Assembly (NCBI RefSeq): GCF_900142925.1
Contig: NZ_FRCN01000018.1
Span: 110,090-174,089, forward strand
Direction of reading: 5' to 3'
DNA from: Chitinophaga sp. CF418
GTDB lineage: Bacteria > Bacteroidota > Bacteroidia > Chitinophagales > Chitinophagaceae
DNA length: 64,000 nt
Shown here: one piece after another, positions 25,755 to 33,085 of the stretch
Layout of the letters: each line of letters opens with the position of its first letter
Position numbering within the stretch: position 1 is the stretch's first letter
Made by a program: the position numbers and the translations under genes
Notes under the pieces: generated by a model
What the model saw: only the letters and a program-made list of their open reading frames with translations
Told to the model about the DNA's origin: nothing
Database searches by the model: none

Positions 25755-26987
25755 TTATTTTGATTTACCTGTACGTTCCACGTTGGGAAGCAGGCCAGTA
25801 AGCAGACCTATTAAGGGCAGATAAGCACATACGTCAAATACGTGGGCTATGCTGGTTCTGTCGGCCAGTTTCCCTAATAATGCAGACCCGATACCACCCA
25901 TGCCAAATGCAAGCCCGAAGAACAGTCCGGCTATCATGCCCACCTTACCTGGCACCAATTCCTGTGCATAAACCAGAATAGCAGAAAAAGCAGATGACAG
26001 GATCACGCCAATAAATACACTGAGCACGGAGGTCCACAACAAATTAGCGTGTGGCAGTAAGAGTGAGAACGGCGCCACACCCAATATGGATATCCAGATC
26101 ACATACTTACGTCCTATACGGTCGCCTACCGGGCCGCCGATGAAAGTACCAGCAGCAATGGCAAACAGGAAGATAAAGAGATACACCTGCGCACTTGAAA
26201 CAGACACATGAAACTTATCAATGAGGTAGAATGTATAGTAGGTGGTCATACTGGCCATGTAGAAGTATTTGGAGAAGATCAGCACCAGCAATATGCTCAG
26301 TGCAAAAATGACTTTTCCCCTGGGCAATTGTACATGTACTGATGCGTCCATACCTTTCGATTTACTACGAATGCGATTTGTATTGTTTTTATACCAGGAT
26401 CCGATATTGATCATCACCACAATGGCCAGCAGAGCGGCCAGTGAGAACCAGCTAATGCTGGACTGTCCTTTCGGTACAATGATCATTGCTGCGAGCAGTG
26501 GGCCCAGAGAGCTACCGGCATTTCCTCCCAGCTGAAAAAGCGATTGCGCCATACCATGTCTGCCACCGGATGCCATATGCGCCAGACGGGAAGCCTCAGG
26601 ATGGAAGATGGAAGAGCCTACGCCCACCAATGCTACAGACAACAGCACCAGGTAAAAATGGTGTGCCTGGGAGAGGCTGACCAGTCCCACTAAGGTAAAG
26701 CCCATACCAATGGCAAGTGAATACGGCTTTGGATTTTTGTCTGTATAAAGTCCTACCAGTGGCTGCAGCAGTGAGGCTGTGAGCTGATAGGAGAGTGTAA
26801 TCAGCCCTATCTGGCTGAAAGAAAGTCGAAGTGAGTCTTTAACGATCGGATAGATGGCAGGTATCAGTGACTGTATGGTGTCATTGATCATGTGGGAGAA
26901 GCTGAGCGCGATCAGAATAGAAAATACGGTATTCTGCGCGGCCTGCTGTGCCTGCGCCTTTGCGGTTTCCTGTAATGTTTTTTCCAT
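25755..26987 (-). CDS. MFS transporter, fosmidomycin-resistance (Fsr) type
   Basis: A 410-residue twelve-helix major facilitator. The N-terminus HMINDTIQSLIPAIYPIVKD and the segment GVGSSIFHPEASRLAHMASG are characteristic of the Fsr subfamily of small-molecule exporters. Loops contain PLVGLYTDKNPKPY and GPVGDRIGRKY, the MFS loop motifs. Its ATG lies 5 bp after the stop of the GntR regulator, so the regulator and exporter form an operon, and the regulator probably senses the exported compound or a related metabolite. Confidence 0.9.
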   Translation of the reverse strand: MEKTLQETAKAQAQQAAQNTVFSILIALSFSHMINDTIQSLIPAIYPIVKDSLRLSFSQIGLITLSYQLTASLLQPLVGLYTDKNPKPYSLAIGMGFTLVGLVSLSQAHHFYLVLLSVALVGVGSSIFHPEASRLAHMASGGRHGMAQSLFQLGGNAGSSLGPLLAAMIIVPKGQSSISWFSLAALLAIVVMINIGSWYKNNTNRIRSKSKGMDASVHVQLPRGKVIFALSILLVLIFSKYFYMASMTTYYTFYLIDKFHVSVSSAQVYLFIFLFAIAAGTFIGGPVGDRIGRKYVIWISILGVAPFSLLLPHANLLWTSVLSVFIGVILSSAFSAILVYAQELVPGKVGMIAGLFFGLAFGMGGIGSALLGKLADRTSIAHVFDVCAYLPLIGLLTGLLPNVERTGKSK

Positions 26988-26992
26988 GATGT

Positions 26993-27667
26993 TTACTTTG
27001 CTGGCTCGTCGTTACTGTGTTGGGTAATACGTTGGGCCCATTGCCAGGCTTTCTGGGCATCCTGGGCAATGATGCTGTTTAAAAGGTTCTTATGCAGATG
27101 CTGGCTATCTCTAAAGCTTTCAGCATTTTTGAACTGTGCTATAAAGTGATTTTTCAGGTGATGCGCCACTGTTTTATAGAGGTCGGTCAGGATACTGTTG
27201 CCGGACGCCTCCGCAATGGCAACGTGGAAACTGATATCAGCTTCAATAGCGCCGGCTGTGTCATCAGCGATGCCTGCTTCCTTCCTCTTCTTCAGATATG
27301 CCTCCATTTTATCAATGTCTTCCGCCGTTCTGTTGACTGCGGCCTTCTGCGCTATCTTCATTTCCAGGAGTAGCCGTACTTCATCCAGGTCATCTACACC
27401 TGCCCGCTTTATCCTTTGAGGGAAAGGCTCTTCAATACCGGTGCTGGCTTCCACAAAGGTGCCCAGTCCCTGTTGCACGCGTAGTACGCCACTGTTGGCC
27501 AGGATGCGTACTGCTTCGCGTATGGATGACCGGCCCACGCCGTATGCCTGCATTAAAGCTGGTTCTGTAGGTAACTTCTCGCCCGGCTTGTAGGTGCCGA
27601 GGGATATCTGCTCCTGTAACCGCTGGGCCACTTCGTCGGCAAGGCTATTTCTCTTTATCGATGTCAT
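26993..27667 (-). CDS. FadR/GntR family transcriptional regulator
   Basis: A 224-residue repressor with an N-terminal winged helix (about 8-75: LADEVAQRLQEQISLGTYKP, LPTEPALMQAYGVGRSSIRE) and a C-terminal all-helical FCD domain (about 95-215). Metal-site histidines are plausible in SFHVAIAEASGN and VAHHLKNHF. Members sense small acids such as lactate, gluconate or fatty acyl-CoA. First gene of the operon with the Fsr-like transporter; a palindrome directly upstream is a likely operator. Confidence 0.93.
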   Translation of the reverse strand: MTSIKRNSLADEVAQRLQEQISLGTYKPGEKLPTEPALMQAYGVGRSSIREAVRILANSGVLRVQQGLGTFVEASTGIEEPFPQRIKRAGVDDLDEVRLLLEMKIAQKAAVNRTAEDIDKMEAYLKKRKEAGIADDTAGAIEADISFHVAIAEASGNSILTDLYKTVAHHLKNHFIAQFKNAESFRDSQHLHKNLLNSIIAQDAQKAWQWAQRITQHSNDEPAK

Positions 27668-27672
27668 AAACT

Positions 27673-27695
27673 AATCATCATATCATCTGATGATT
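27673..27695. promoter_or_regulatory. Candidate GntR operator
   Basis: ATCATC-T-GATGAT is a perfect odd palindrome at 27682-27694, and AATCATCA / TGATGATT form an outer pair at 27673-27680 and 27688-27695. It lies 5-28 bp upstream of the regulator start codon, where an autoregulatory FadR-type site would be expected. Confidence 0.6.
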
Positions 27696-27737
27696 CAAAG
27701 GTAAGGAATCTCCGGATTTCTCACATCTTTTTTTATT

Positions 27738-27745
27738 TATCTTTG
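27738..27745 (+). promoter_or_regulatory. Candidate -7 box for the TPR membrane protein
   Basis: TATCTTTG matches TAnnTTTG, 77 bp before ATG 27823. No exact TTTG lies at -33. Confidence 0.4.
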
Positions 27746-27822
27746 CGCCTCTTATTAGAAATAAGCTATAAAACGTGCAACTTTGTAAGGGGTTCCACCT
27801 GATTTTAAAACAAGACTAACAA

Positions 27823-28473
27823 ATGAAAGCATTTAACTTTTTTATTCTATATCGTCTGCCATTGGGTATTATCTTCCTGTTAGGTGGTGTTGCACTGGGA
27901 ATTACCATAGGTTGGTGGGAAGCTACTATCCTGCTGTTGATTGGTGTGGTATGCCTCGTTACACACTTCATGTTCGGGCCTATGAGGCTGGTACAGGAAG
28001 CGGTGGAAGGCGGTGATATTGATAAGGCGATGGGAATGATGAACAAGATCGCTTTCCCTAAACTGCTGTATAAACCGATCCGCTCTGTGTATTACTTCAT
28101 GCAGAGTAATATGGCGATGTACAATAAAGACCTGGATAAAGCAGAAGCGACTATCCGCCAGAGTATTAAATCCGGTAGTCCGATGAAGGAATACGAAGGC
28201 ATGCAATATTTTCAGCTGGGTACCATCGCTTACCAGAAAAACGACATGAAGGAAGCTGACCAGAACCTGAAGAAAGCGGTTAGAATGGGGCTGCCTGACA
28301 AAGAAAATACTGCTGCAGCACTGCTTACCCTTGCCTCCATTGCCATGAGCCGCAGGGACTTTAAAACAGCAAAAGATTACTTCCGCAGGGCTAAGGCGCA
28401 AAAGCCTACTACCGCGCAGATAGTAAGCCAGATAAAAGAAATGGACAAATACATCTCCCGTATGCCCGGTTGA
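27823..28473 (+). CDS. Membrane-anchored TPR protein
   Basis: A 216-residue protein with two N-terminal transmembrane helices (about 8-25 and 28-47) followed by a soluble region of about 165 residues with tetratricopeptide-like helix pairs (DKAMGMMNKIAF, DLDKAEATIRQSIKSG, MQYFQLGTIAYQKNDMKEAD, ALLTLASIAMSRRDFKTAKDYFRRA). TPRs mediate protein contacts. Conserved in Bacteroidota to my knowledge, without a known function. Monocistronic, with its own terminator. Confidence 0.8.
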   Translation: MKAFNFFILYRLPLGIIFLLGGVALGITIGWWEATILLLIGVVCLVTHFMFGPMRLVQEAVEGGDIDKAMGMMNKIAFPKLLYKPIRSVYYFMQSNMAMYNKDLDKAEATIRQSIKSGSPMKEYEGMQYFQLGTIAYQKNDMKEADQNLKKAVRMGLPDKENTAAALLTLASIAMSRRDFKTAKDYFRRAKAQKPTTAQIVSQIKEMDKYISRMPG

Positions 28474-28491
28474 TGGACCTGCTTATACCAG

Positions 28492-28525
28492 AAAGGCGTC
28501 CTGTTTCAAGCAGGGCGCCTTTTTT
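28492..28525 (+). terminator. Rho-independent terminator
   Basis: AAAGGCGTCCTG at 28492-28503 pairs with CAGGGCGCCTTT (one G-U) and runs into a T tract. Confidence 0.9.
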
Positions 28526-28586
28526 ATTGCTGCAATTATTCGTATCTATGATACTATATTCAAATATGTAATAATCAATTAAACCT

Positions 28587-28594
28587 TATTTTTG
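28587..28594 (+). promoter_or_regulatory. Candidate -7 box for marC
   Basis: TATTTTTG fits TAnnTTTG, 19 bp before ATG 28614. Confidence 0.4.
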
Positions 28595-28613
28595 TCTAAA
28601 ATACACTCATCCT

Positions 28614-29189
28614 ATGTTCGGTTTGTTCAGTTTTGACCAGATTCTGGCTATTACCTTCACTCTTTTTGCAGTCATTGATATTGTGGGATCCATTCCCGTA
28701 CTGATCTCCCTGAAGGAAAAGCTGGGTCATATCGACTCAGGAAAGGCCACCATTGCCTCGGGCTTCCTGATGATATTATTCCTGCTGGTCGGTGAGCCAT
28801 TCCTGAACCTGCTGAGCGTGGATGTTCACTCTTTTGCGGTGGCCGGTTCTATTGTGATCTTTGTAATCGGTCTGGAAATGATCCTGGGGGTGGAGTTTTT
28901 CAAAAGCGAGCAGGATACTAAAACAGGTAGCCTGATCCCTATTGCCTTCCCGCTGATAGCCGGCTCCGGTACGCTGACCACCATTATGTCGCTCAAAGCC
29001 AACTATGAAGAAACGAACATCCTGGCGGGCATTCTTCTGAACCTGGTGATCATCTACATCGTACTGCGCTCTTTGGCCTGGATAGAACGCATCCTGGGTA
29101 AGGCGGGGTTGATGGTGGTACGTAAGTTCTTTGGCGTGATCCTGCTGGCTATTGCTGTGAAGATCTTCAAGAGCAACCTGAAAATGTGA
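28614..29189 (+). CDS. MarC family integral membrane protein
   Basis: A 191-residue protein with about six transmembrane helices, the MarC/UPF0056 plan. Typical segments are FAVIDIVGSIPVLISL in helix 1, the amphipathic loop EQDTKTGSLIPIAFPLIAGSGTLTTIM, and a final helix FFGVILLAIAVKIF. The family was once linked to multiple antibiotic resistance, but its transport role is unsettled. Monocistronic, just upstream of a tRNA-Arg. Confidence 0.9.
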   Translation: MFGLFSFDQILAITFTLFAVIDIVGSIPVLISLKEKLGHIDSGKATIASGFLMILFLLVGEPFLNLLSVDVHSFAVAGSIVIFVIGLEMILGVEFFKSEQDTKTGSLIPIAFPLIAGSGTLTTIMSLKANYEETNILAGILLNLVIIYIVLRSLAWIERILGKAGLMVVRKFFGVILLAIAVKIFKSNLKM

Positions 29190-29273
29190 TTGAAAATAAG
29201 TAGAGGGGCTTTTGTAATTGATCGCTAAATACATTAGTTTTGCCTTCCTTTCCTGGTAAACAGGATGGCTTCT

Positions 29274-29345
29274 GGCCTCGTAGTACAATGGATAGTATAA
29301 GAGTTTCCGAAGCTCCAGATACAGGTTCGATTCCTGTCGAGGCTA
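29274..29345 (+). tRNA. tRNA-Arg (anticodon CCG)
   Basis: A 72-nt cloverleaf: acceptor GGCCTCG/CGAGGCT (one G-U), D-arm GTAC/GTAT, anticodon stem AGAGT/GCTCC (one A-C mismatch at the outer pair and one T-G), loop TTCCGAA (anticodon CCG, reads CGG), T-arm ACAGG-TTCGATT-CCTGT, discriminator A, CCA not encoded. Its architecture closely matches the tRNA-Arg(CCT) at 23086. Confidence 0.93.
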
Positions 29346-29350
29346 CATAG

Positions 29351-29387
29351 AGCCGAAATTAGCATAAAGCTGATTTCGGCTTTTTTT
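29351..29387 (+). terminator. Terminator after tRNA-Arg(CCG)
   Basis: AGCCGAAATTAGC pairs with GCTGATTTCGGCT (one wobble), followed by a run of T to 29387. Confidence 0.93.
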
Positions 29388-29466
29388 ATGCAGATCAGTT
29401 GATTACAGTTATTCCCAAAGTAAAAAATCTTTTAGTTTTCTTTTCGCCGGATAAAATGTAAACATT

Positions 29467-29502
29467 TACACTTGATAGTATCATTTGATACTATCAAGTG
29501 TA
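29467..29502. repeat. Perfect 36-bp palindrome
   Basis: Arms of 17 bp (29467-29483 and 29486-29502) with a 2-bp centre, lying between the tRNA terminator and the convergent lipoprotein gene. No T run flanks it. Candidates are a factor-independent hairpin, a protein-binding dyad or an insertion footprint. Nothing else recognisable lies in 29388-29594. Confidence 0.75.
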
Positions 29503-29594
29503 GCCAGAAATGAACCCACCATACCAGATTACCGATCGAATACTTCAGTTAACTGGCTGTTTTCTTTTATGGTGTTGTGTGATCGTTTCTTTAC

Positions 29595-30557
29595 TTACAG
29601 AGGTTGATTCAGTGTATACCAGAAGTCAGCACTATAAGCAGCAACGGCTAAGGTCTGCAACATGATATCTTTATCGGGATAGTCATCCGGAAATCCCAGG
29701 GCAACCTGCTGTGTAACCATAACAATATACTCCTCAACTTCTTCGATTGTTTCTAATTGCTCTATTGTGTTAAACAGGCTAAGATACACGGTCTTTGATG
29801 TCGATAAAAAGGGACCATGGCTGGATACACTGTTGATCATGGCAGTATAATAGGCTTCATCCGTATCATAGGCAAATATATCCACGAAACGCGTAGCAAC
29901 CCTATATTGGTTTAAGGTATAAGGACGCCCCATTGCGATGAGTTCCTCGTTATACGGTTTAAAATACTCATCATTGCTGAGTGCTGTTGCCAGCATACTC
30001 TGGTTATAACTATCGTGGTATTTTGCCTGGTCCGGCCCCGTCACTCCGTCGGGAATGGTCACATTAGGTGTTAGCAACGCCAGTTTGGCATTATGAAACT
30101 CCCCGAAATAATGAAAGGGGTTTATTTCACTGATAACGGGAGGGACGTGCGTATTTAAATGCAGGGAAGCAGCCAGCTTAAGATTTGCTTTTAAAGTAGA
30201 CGTGGCATCCACCGTTGCGACGTATCCTTCAGCAGCTTTTATGGACGCAGCAGCTGCACCTGCCACTCCTCCTATAATACCACCGGCAGTAGTGCCGCCA
30301 GTCAATTCAAGACCACCCAGCGCACCGGTTATGCCTCCTCCAATATCGGAGGCAATTATCTTAATGATCTTCCAGAATCTTCCTCTGCCTCCCTGATGAG
30401 AACTTTTCCGGATAGCATTCGCCGAAATCTCCTCTACTTTTTTGAGGAACGCCGCTTCATCAAATGCTTGAGGAGTGGAGTTGACTACTGAAGTTTCATT
30501 TTTGCTACACCCAAATAATAGGGATAAGGCCAGTAGGAATAATAGTGCTTTTTTCAT
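29595..30557 (-). CDS. Lipoprotein with glycine-zipper segment, unknown function
   Basis: A 320-residue predicted lipoprotein with lipobox LLFGC near residue 17. A cationic stretch (AIRKSSHQGGRGRFWKII, about 50-68) leads into a Gly/Ala-rich hydrophobic region of about 40 residues (ASDIGGGITGALGGLE, GGIIGGVAGAAAASIKAAEG) full of GxxxG spacing, the pattern of glycine-zipper membrane oligomers and some bacteriocins. The C-terminal 180 residues are soluble, mostly helical, with no recognised domain. It is monocistronic. A membrane-inserting or self-associating surface protein is possible but unproven. Confidence 0.7.
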   Translation of the reverse strand: MKKALLFLLALSLLFGCSKNETSVVNSTPQAFDEAAFLKKVEEISANAIRKSSHQGGRGRFWKIIKIIASDIGGGITGALGGLELTGGTTAGGIIGGVAGAAAASIKAAEGYVATVDATSTLKANLKLAASLHLNTHVPPVISEINPFHYFGEFHNAKLALLTPNVTIPDGVTGPDQAKYHDSYNQSMLATALSNDEYFKPYNEELIAMGRPYTLNQYRVATRFVDIFAYDTDEAYYTAMINSVSSHGPFLSTSKTVYLSLFNTIEQLETIEEVEEYIVMVTQQVALGFPDDYPDKDIMLQTLAVAAYSADFWYTLNQPL

Positions 30558-30722
30558 GGTTAAAAGGGTTTAACTGGTGAGTTATGGGCTAATAAACTTA
30601 TCAGAATAAATATAAATTAAAATAAACCATGATGCAATGGTAAAAAGTAGAATTGGGTGAAAGTCCCTAGTTAAAATGAGTATTCCTGAGTAGTTAGGCC
30701 GGCTTATCGTCTTATCAAAATG

Positions 30723-30751
30723 AAAAGGACGGTTTAGTTCTACTACCGTCC
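30723..30751 (-). terminator. Terminator of the glycosyltransferase gene
   Basis: GGACGGT at 30727-30733 pairs with ACCGTCC at 30745-30751. On the minus strand CTTTTCATTTT follows. Confidence 0.75.
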
Positions 30752-30837
30752 ATTCATTATTTTATATAAGCCTATGCCAGACAGCTTAGTCGTTTTTTGT
30801 GTACTGCTTCCATTCAATGAACCGTCCGCAGAAGTAA

Positions 30838-31752
30838 CTACGCATGCGGCCTCATTTTGAAGAACATCTTTACACAAAAGAGGAACTTCCTGAACGCATT
30901 CCGTTTCTTCATCCCCAGAAAATAACGCTGATGTTTGAAGAATAACTGCATACGTTTAAAGTTGTTCGCAAGGGAATAACTTTCATAGCTGTCATACAGC
31001 TCCTGGAAGATCTTTCTCTCCTTATCCAATGCCGCCGGACAGGCATCGCGGAACAGGCGGAATATTGTCCTCGTATTCTGCAGCTTTGCTTTCAGATCAA
31101 ACTTTCCGCCTGTAATATTGGAGTTGTGTTGCCTCCATTGTACAAATGCAGTATTGATGTATCTGATCTCGCCATAGAATGTGGCAAAGAATGGCAGCCA
31201 GAGGTCATAGGCCGCCTCCGTTGGATAAGGCATGGCTGCAACAGCGATAGCCCGTTTCATGATGAGTGAATGACCTGCCACACAATTATCCGTAGCAAAA
31301 TACAGGCAGCTGTCAAAAGGCGTCTGGTTCTTAAGGTCTGAATGTTTCCACAGCGGCTGAAGATCCTCAGACACCAGCTGGGAATCGCTATAGATCATAG
31401 GAGCATCTCCTATGGCATTCATTAACAATGTCGTCTTTTCAGGCGCCCATATGTCGTCCTGGTCGGAGAAGGAAATGAATTCCCCCGTGGCGAGGCTAAC
31501 TGCTTTTTCGAAGTTTTTAGTATAACCAAGATTGGAAGCATTCCGGAATACACGGATATGGCTATGCCTGGCAGCATATCTTTCGAGGATCTCAACGGTA
31601 TTGTCTTTACTGCAGTCATCTACAGCTACAATCTCAATATTGGGATAGGTTTGTTTCAGCAGCGAATCCATTTGTGCTTCCAGAAACTTCGCTCCATTAT
31701 AGGTAGCCATCACGATCGATACAAGAGGAAGCTGTTTTATTTCGCCAAACAT
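30838..31752 (-). CDS. Glycosyltransferase family 2
   Basis: A 304-residue GT-A fold transferase: PLVSIVMATYNGAKFLEAQM at the N-terminus, nucleotide-binding IVAVDDCSKDNT, and FISFSDQDDIWAPEKT, where the acidic cluster fills the DxD/metal role. The SDQDD-W motif is typical of rhamnosyltransferase-like enzymes of O-antigen and exopolysaccharide synthesis. The C-terminal part is basic, suggesting membrane association. No sugar-synthesis gene is adjacent, so donor and acceptor are unknown. Confidence 0.9.
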   Translation of the reverse strand: MFGEIKQLPLVSIVMATYNGAKFLEAQMDSLLKQTYPNIEIVAVDDCSKDNTVEILERYAARHSHIRVFRNASNLGYTKNFEKAVSLATGEFISFSDQDDIWAPEKTTLLMNAIGDAPMIYSDSQLVSEDLQPLWKHSDLKNQTPFDSCLYFATDNCVAGHSLIMKRAIAVAAMPYPTEAAYDLWLPFFATFYGEIRYINTAFVQWRQHNSNITGGKFDLKAKLQNTRTIFRLFRDACPAALDKERKIFQELYDSYESYSLANNFKRMQLFFKHQRYFLGMKKRNAFRKFLFCVKMFFKMRPHA

Positions 31753-31880
31753 AGAAAAAGTAAAGTACTGTTAAAAAAGCCGGTATCCGGTTCAGCGCGT
31801 AAAAGTATTGATATTATTCATATTTGCATAGGATCGGCGATAAACCACTGTTTAGACAGTCTCGTCCATATATTTGAAAT

Positions 31881-31921
31881 AAAAAGGCGCTGAAGATAGA
31901 TCCTGCTATCCTCGGCGCCCT
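31881..31921 (-). terminator. Terminator of the SRPBCC gene
   Basis: GGCGC and GATAG on the left pair with CTATC and GCGCC on the right, around a short loop. On the minus strand the stem is followed by CTTTTTATTTC. Confidence 0.8.
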
Positions 31922-31937
31922 TATTCAGTTCGCTAAA

Positions 31938-32477
31938 TTATTTCTCTAAGTTCGATTTCAGGTTTTTAAGTCCGGTCTGCAGATCATCCCCGATCATTTT
32001 TTCAAAATCCATGAATAACAACATCAGGTTCATGGGATAATTCATATGCCCGTCAAATCCCCATTTTACTTTGGTTTCCGTAGGTGAAACGGCTTCAGTC
32101 TGCATATACGCCTGTTCGGTAGATTCAAAGGGTTTAATGAACCGCAATTCAAAATCAACTCTCTCGCCCTCAGCGATCTTTTTGATCTCCTGTTCGCCTT
32201 TACCTACGTCTTTTTTGTCGCTGTCCCAGGCGGAAACAAAACCAACAGTACCATCTGTACCTGTATAGGTCTTTTTCATTGCAGGGTCCATCATGGCCCA
32301 TTTACTGTAGTTGTCCTGGTTTTTCAGGAATTTGATGTAGTCAAAAACTTGCTGTTTCGGTTTATTGATCACTATCTCCCTTTCAACGGCATAGCGTTTT
32401 TTAGTAAAGGCGGCAAGGATCAGTACGATAGCGATCAGAACGACGATGACCAGCAGGATTTTCTTTAATGCTTTCAT
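31938..32477 (-). CDS. SRPBCC / polyketide-cyclase-like protein with N-terminal membrane anchor
   Basis: A 179-residue protein with one N-terminal transmembrane helix (about 5-25, ILLVIVVLIAIVLILAAF) and a START-like SRPBCC ligand-binding domain (YAVEREIVINKPKQQVFDYIKFLKNQDNYSKWAMMDP, about 30-170). The KxQVFDYI opening and KWGFDGHMNYPMNLM are typical of the polyketide_cyc2 family in Bacteroidota. Probably binds a lipophilic ligand; no substrate known. Monocistronic. Confidence 0.85.
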   Translation of the reverse strand: MKALKKILLVIVVLIAIVLILAAFTKKRYAVEREIVINKPKQQVFDYIKFLKNQDNYSKWAMMDPAMKKTYTGTDGTVGFVSAWDSDKKDVGKGEQEIKKIAEGERVDFELRFIKPFESTEQAYMQTEAVSPTETKVKWGFDGHMNYPMNLMLLFMDFEKMIGDDLQTGLKNLKSNLEK

Positions 32478-32571
32478 GTATGTAGGTTTAAGTTACGTGA
32501 AATGGTTTTTCCAGGTCTTTTTGATTTGTATCAACAACGTAAAGTAGGAATTGTTTTTGGTACGGTTAGTC

Positions 32572-32991
32572 TTAGTCCTGCCATCTTATGCACCTGATAG
32601 TATAAGGATATGTGGCACAGACCGGTTGACTATCTTGCCTTGCCGGCTTCCAGCCCTTCATTTTCAGGAATTCATCGCAGAGGTGCTGACGGAGACTACC
32701 TCTGACCCGGTCATCCGGAATATCGACATCCACAACAGTGCCCCGTTTGTTTATGTACAGCGTTGCCCACAGGCTGGTTATCCAGTTGCCGGGATCCAGA
32801 TCTACATTTTTGTAAAAAGCACTTACCAGCGGGAGGATCTTGTCCTGTGCATGCTTCATAATGCCCATTTCCTCGCCCGGATACTTCGGAGGGACTTCGG
32901 TAAAATTATAATAAGTCGCACACCCGGACTGGCAGAAGGCCCCCATTTGAATTCCTAATAGTAGTAAGCAAGCGGTAAGTAATGATTTCAT
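32572..32991 (-). CDS. Exported protein with TonB-C-like domain
   Basis: A 139-residue exported protein. MKSLLTACLLLLGIQMGAFC at 32991 is a signal peptide; the upstream frame to 33033 is discounted. The remainder resembles the C-terminal domain of TonB energy transducers: PPKYPGEEMGIMKHAQDKI, a strand with LYINKRGTVVDVDI, and LKMKGWKPARQDSQPV. It lacks a TonB transmembrane anchor and proline linker, so it is more likely a soluble relative than a functional TonB. Four Cys occur in the mature part and may form disulfides. Confidence 0.7.
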   Translation of the reverse strand: MKSLLTACLLLLGIQMGAFCQSGCATYYNFTEVPPKYPGEEMGIMKHAQDKILPLVSAFYKNVDLDPGNWITSLWATLYINKRGTVVDVDIPDDRVRGSLRQHLCDEFLKMKGWKPARQDSQPVCATYPYTIRCIRWQD

Positions 32992-33085
32992 AGTCAGCGG
33001 ATACGCCAAATTACGACTTTCCATTATCCACATCCGTTCTCAAATCCATTTTTTTTCTCCAACTTACAGGCCTTTGGGGATTTTT

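Noticed and set aside
29467..29502. Possible dif/Xer recombination site
   Set aside because: The dyad is perfect over both arms with a 2-bp centre, unlike the asymmetric half-sites with 6-bp spacer of dif.
32551..32958. 135-codon plus-strand frame opposite the TonB-C-like gene
   Set aside because: The minus-strand product has a signal peptide and a TonB-like C-terminus; the plus frame shows no such features.
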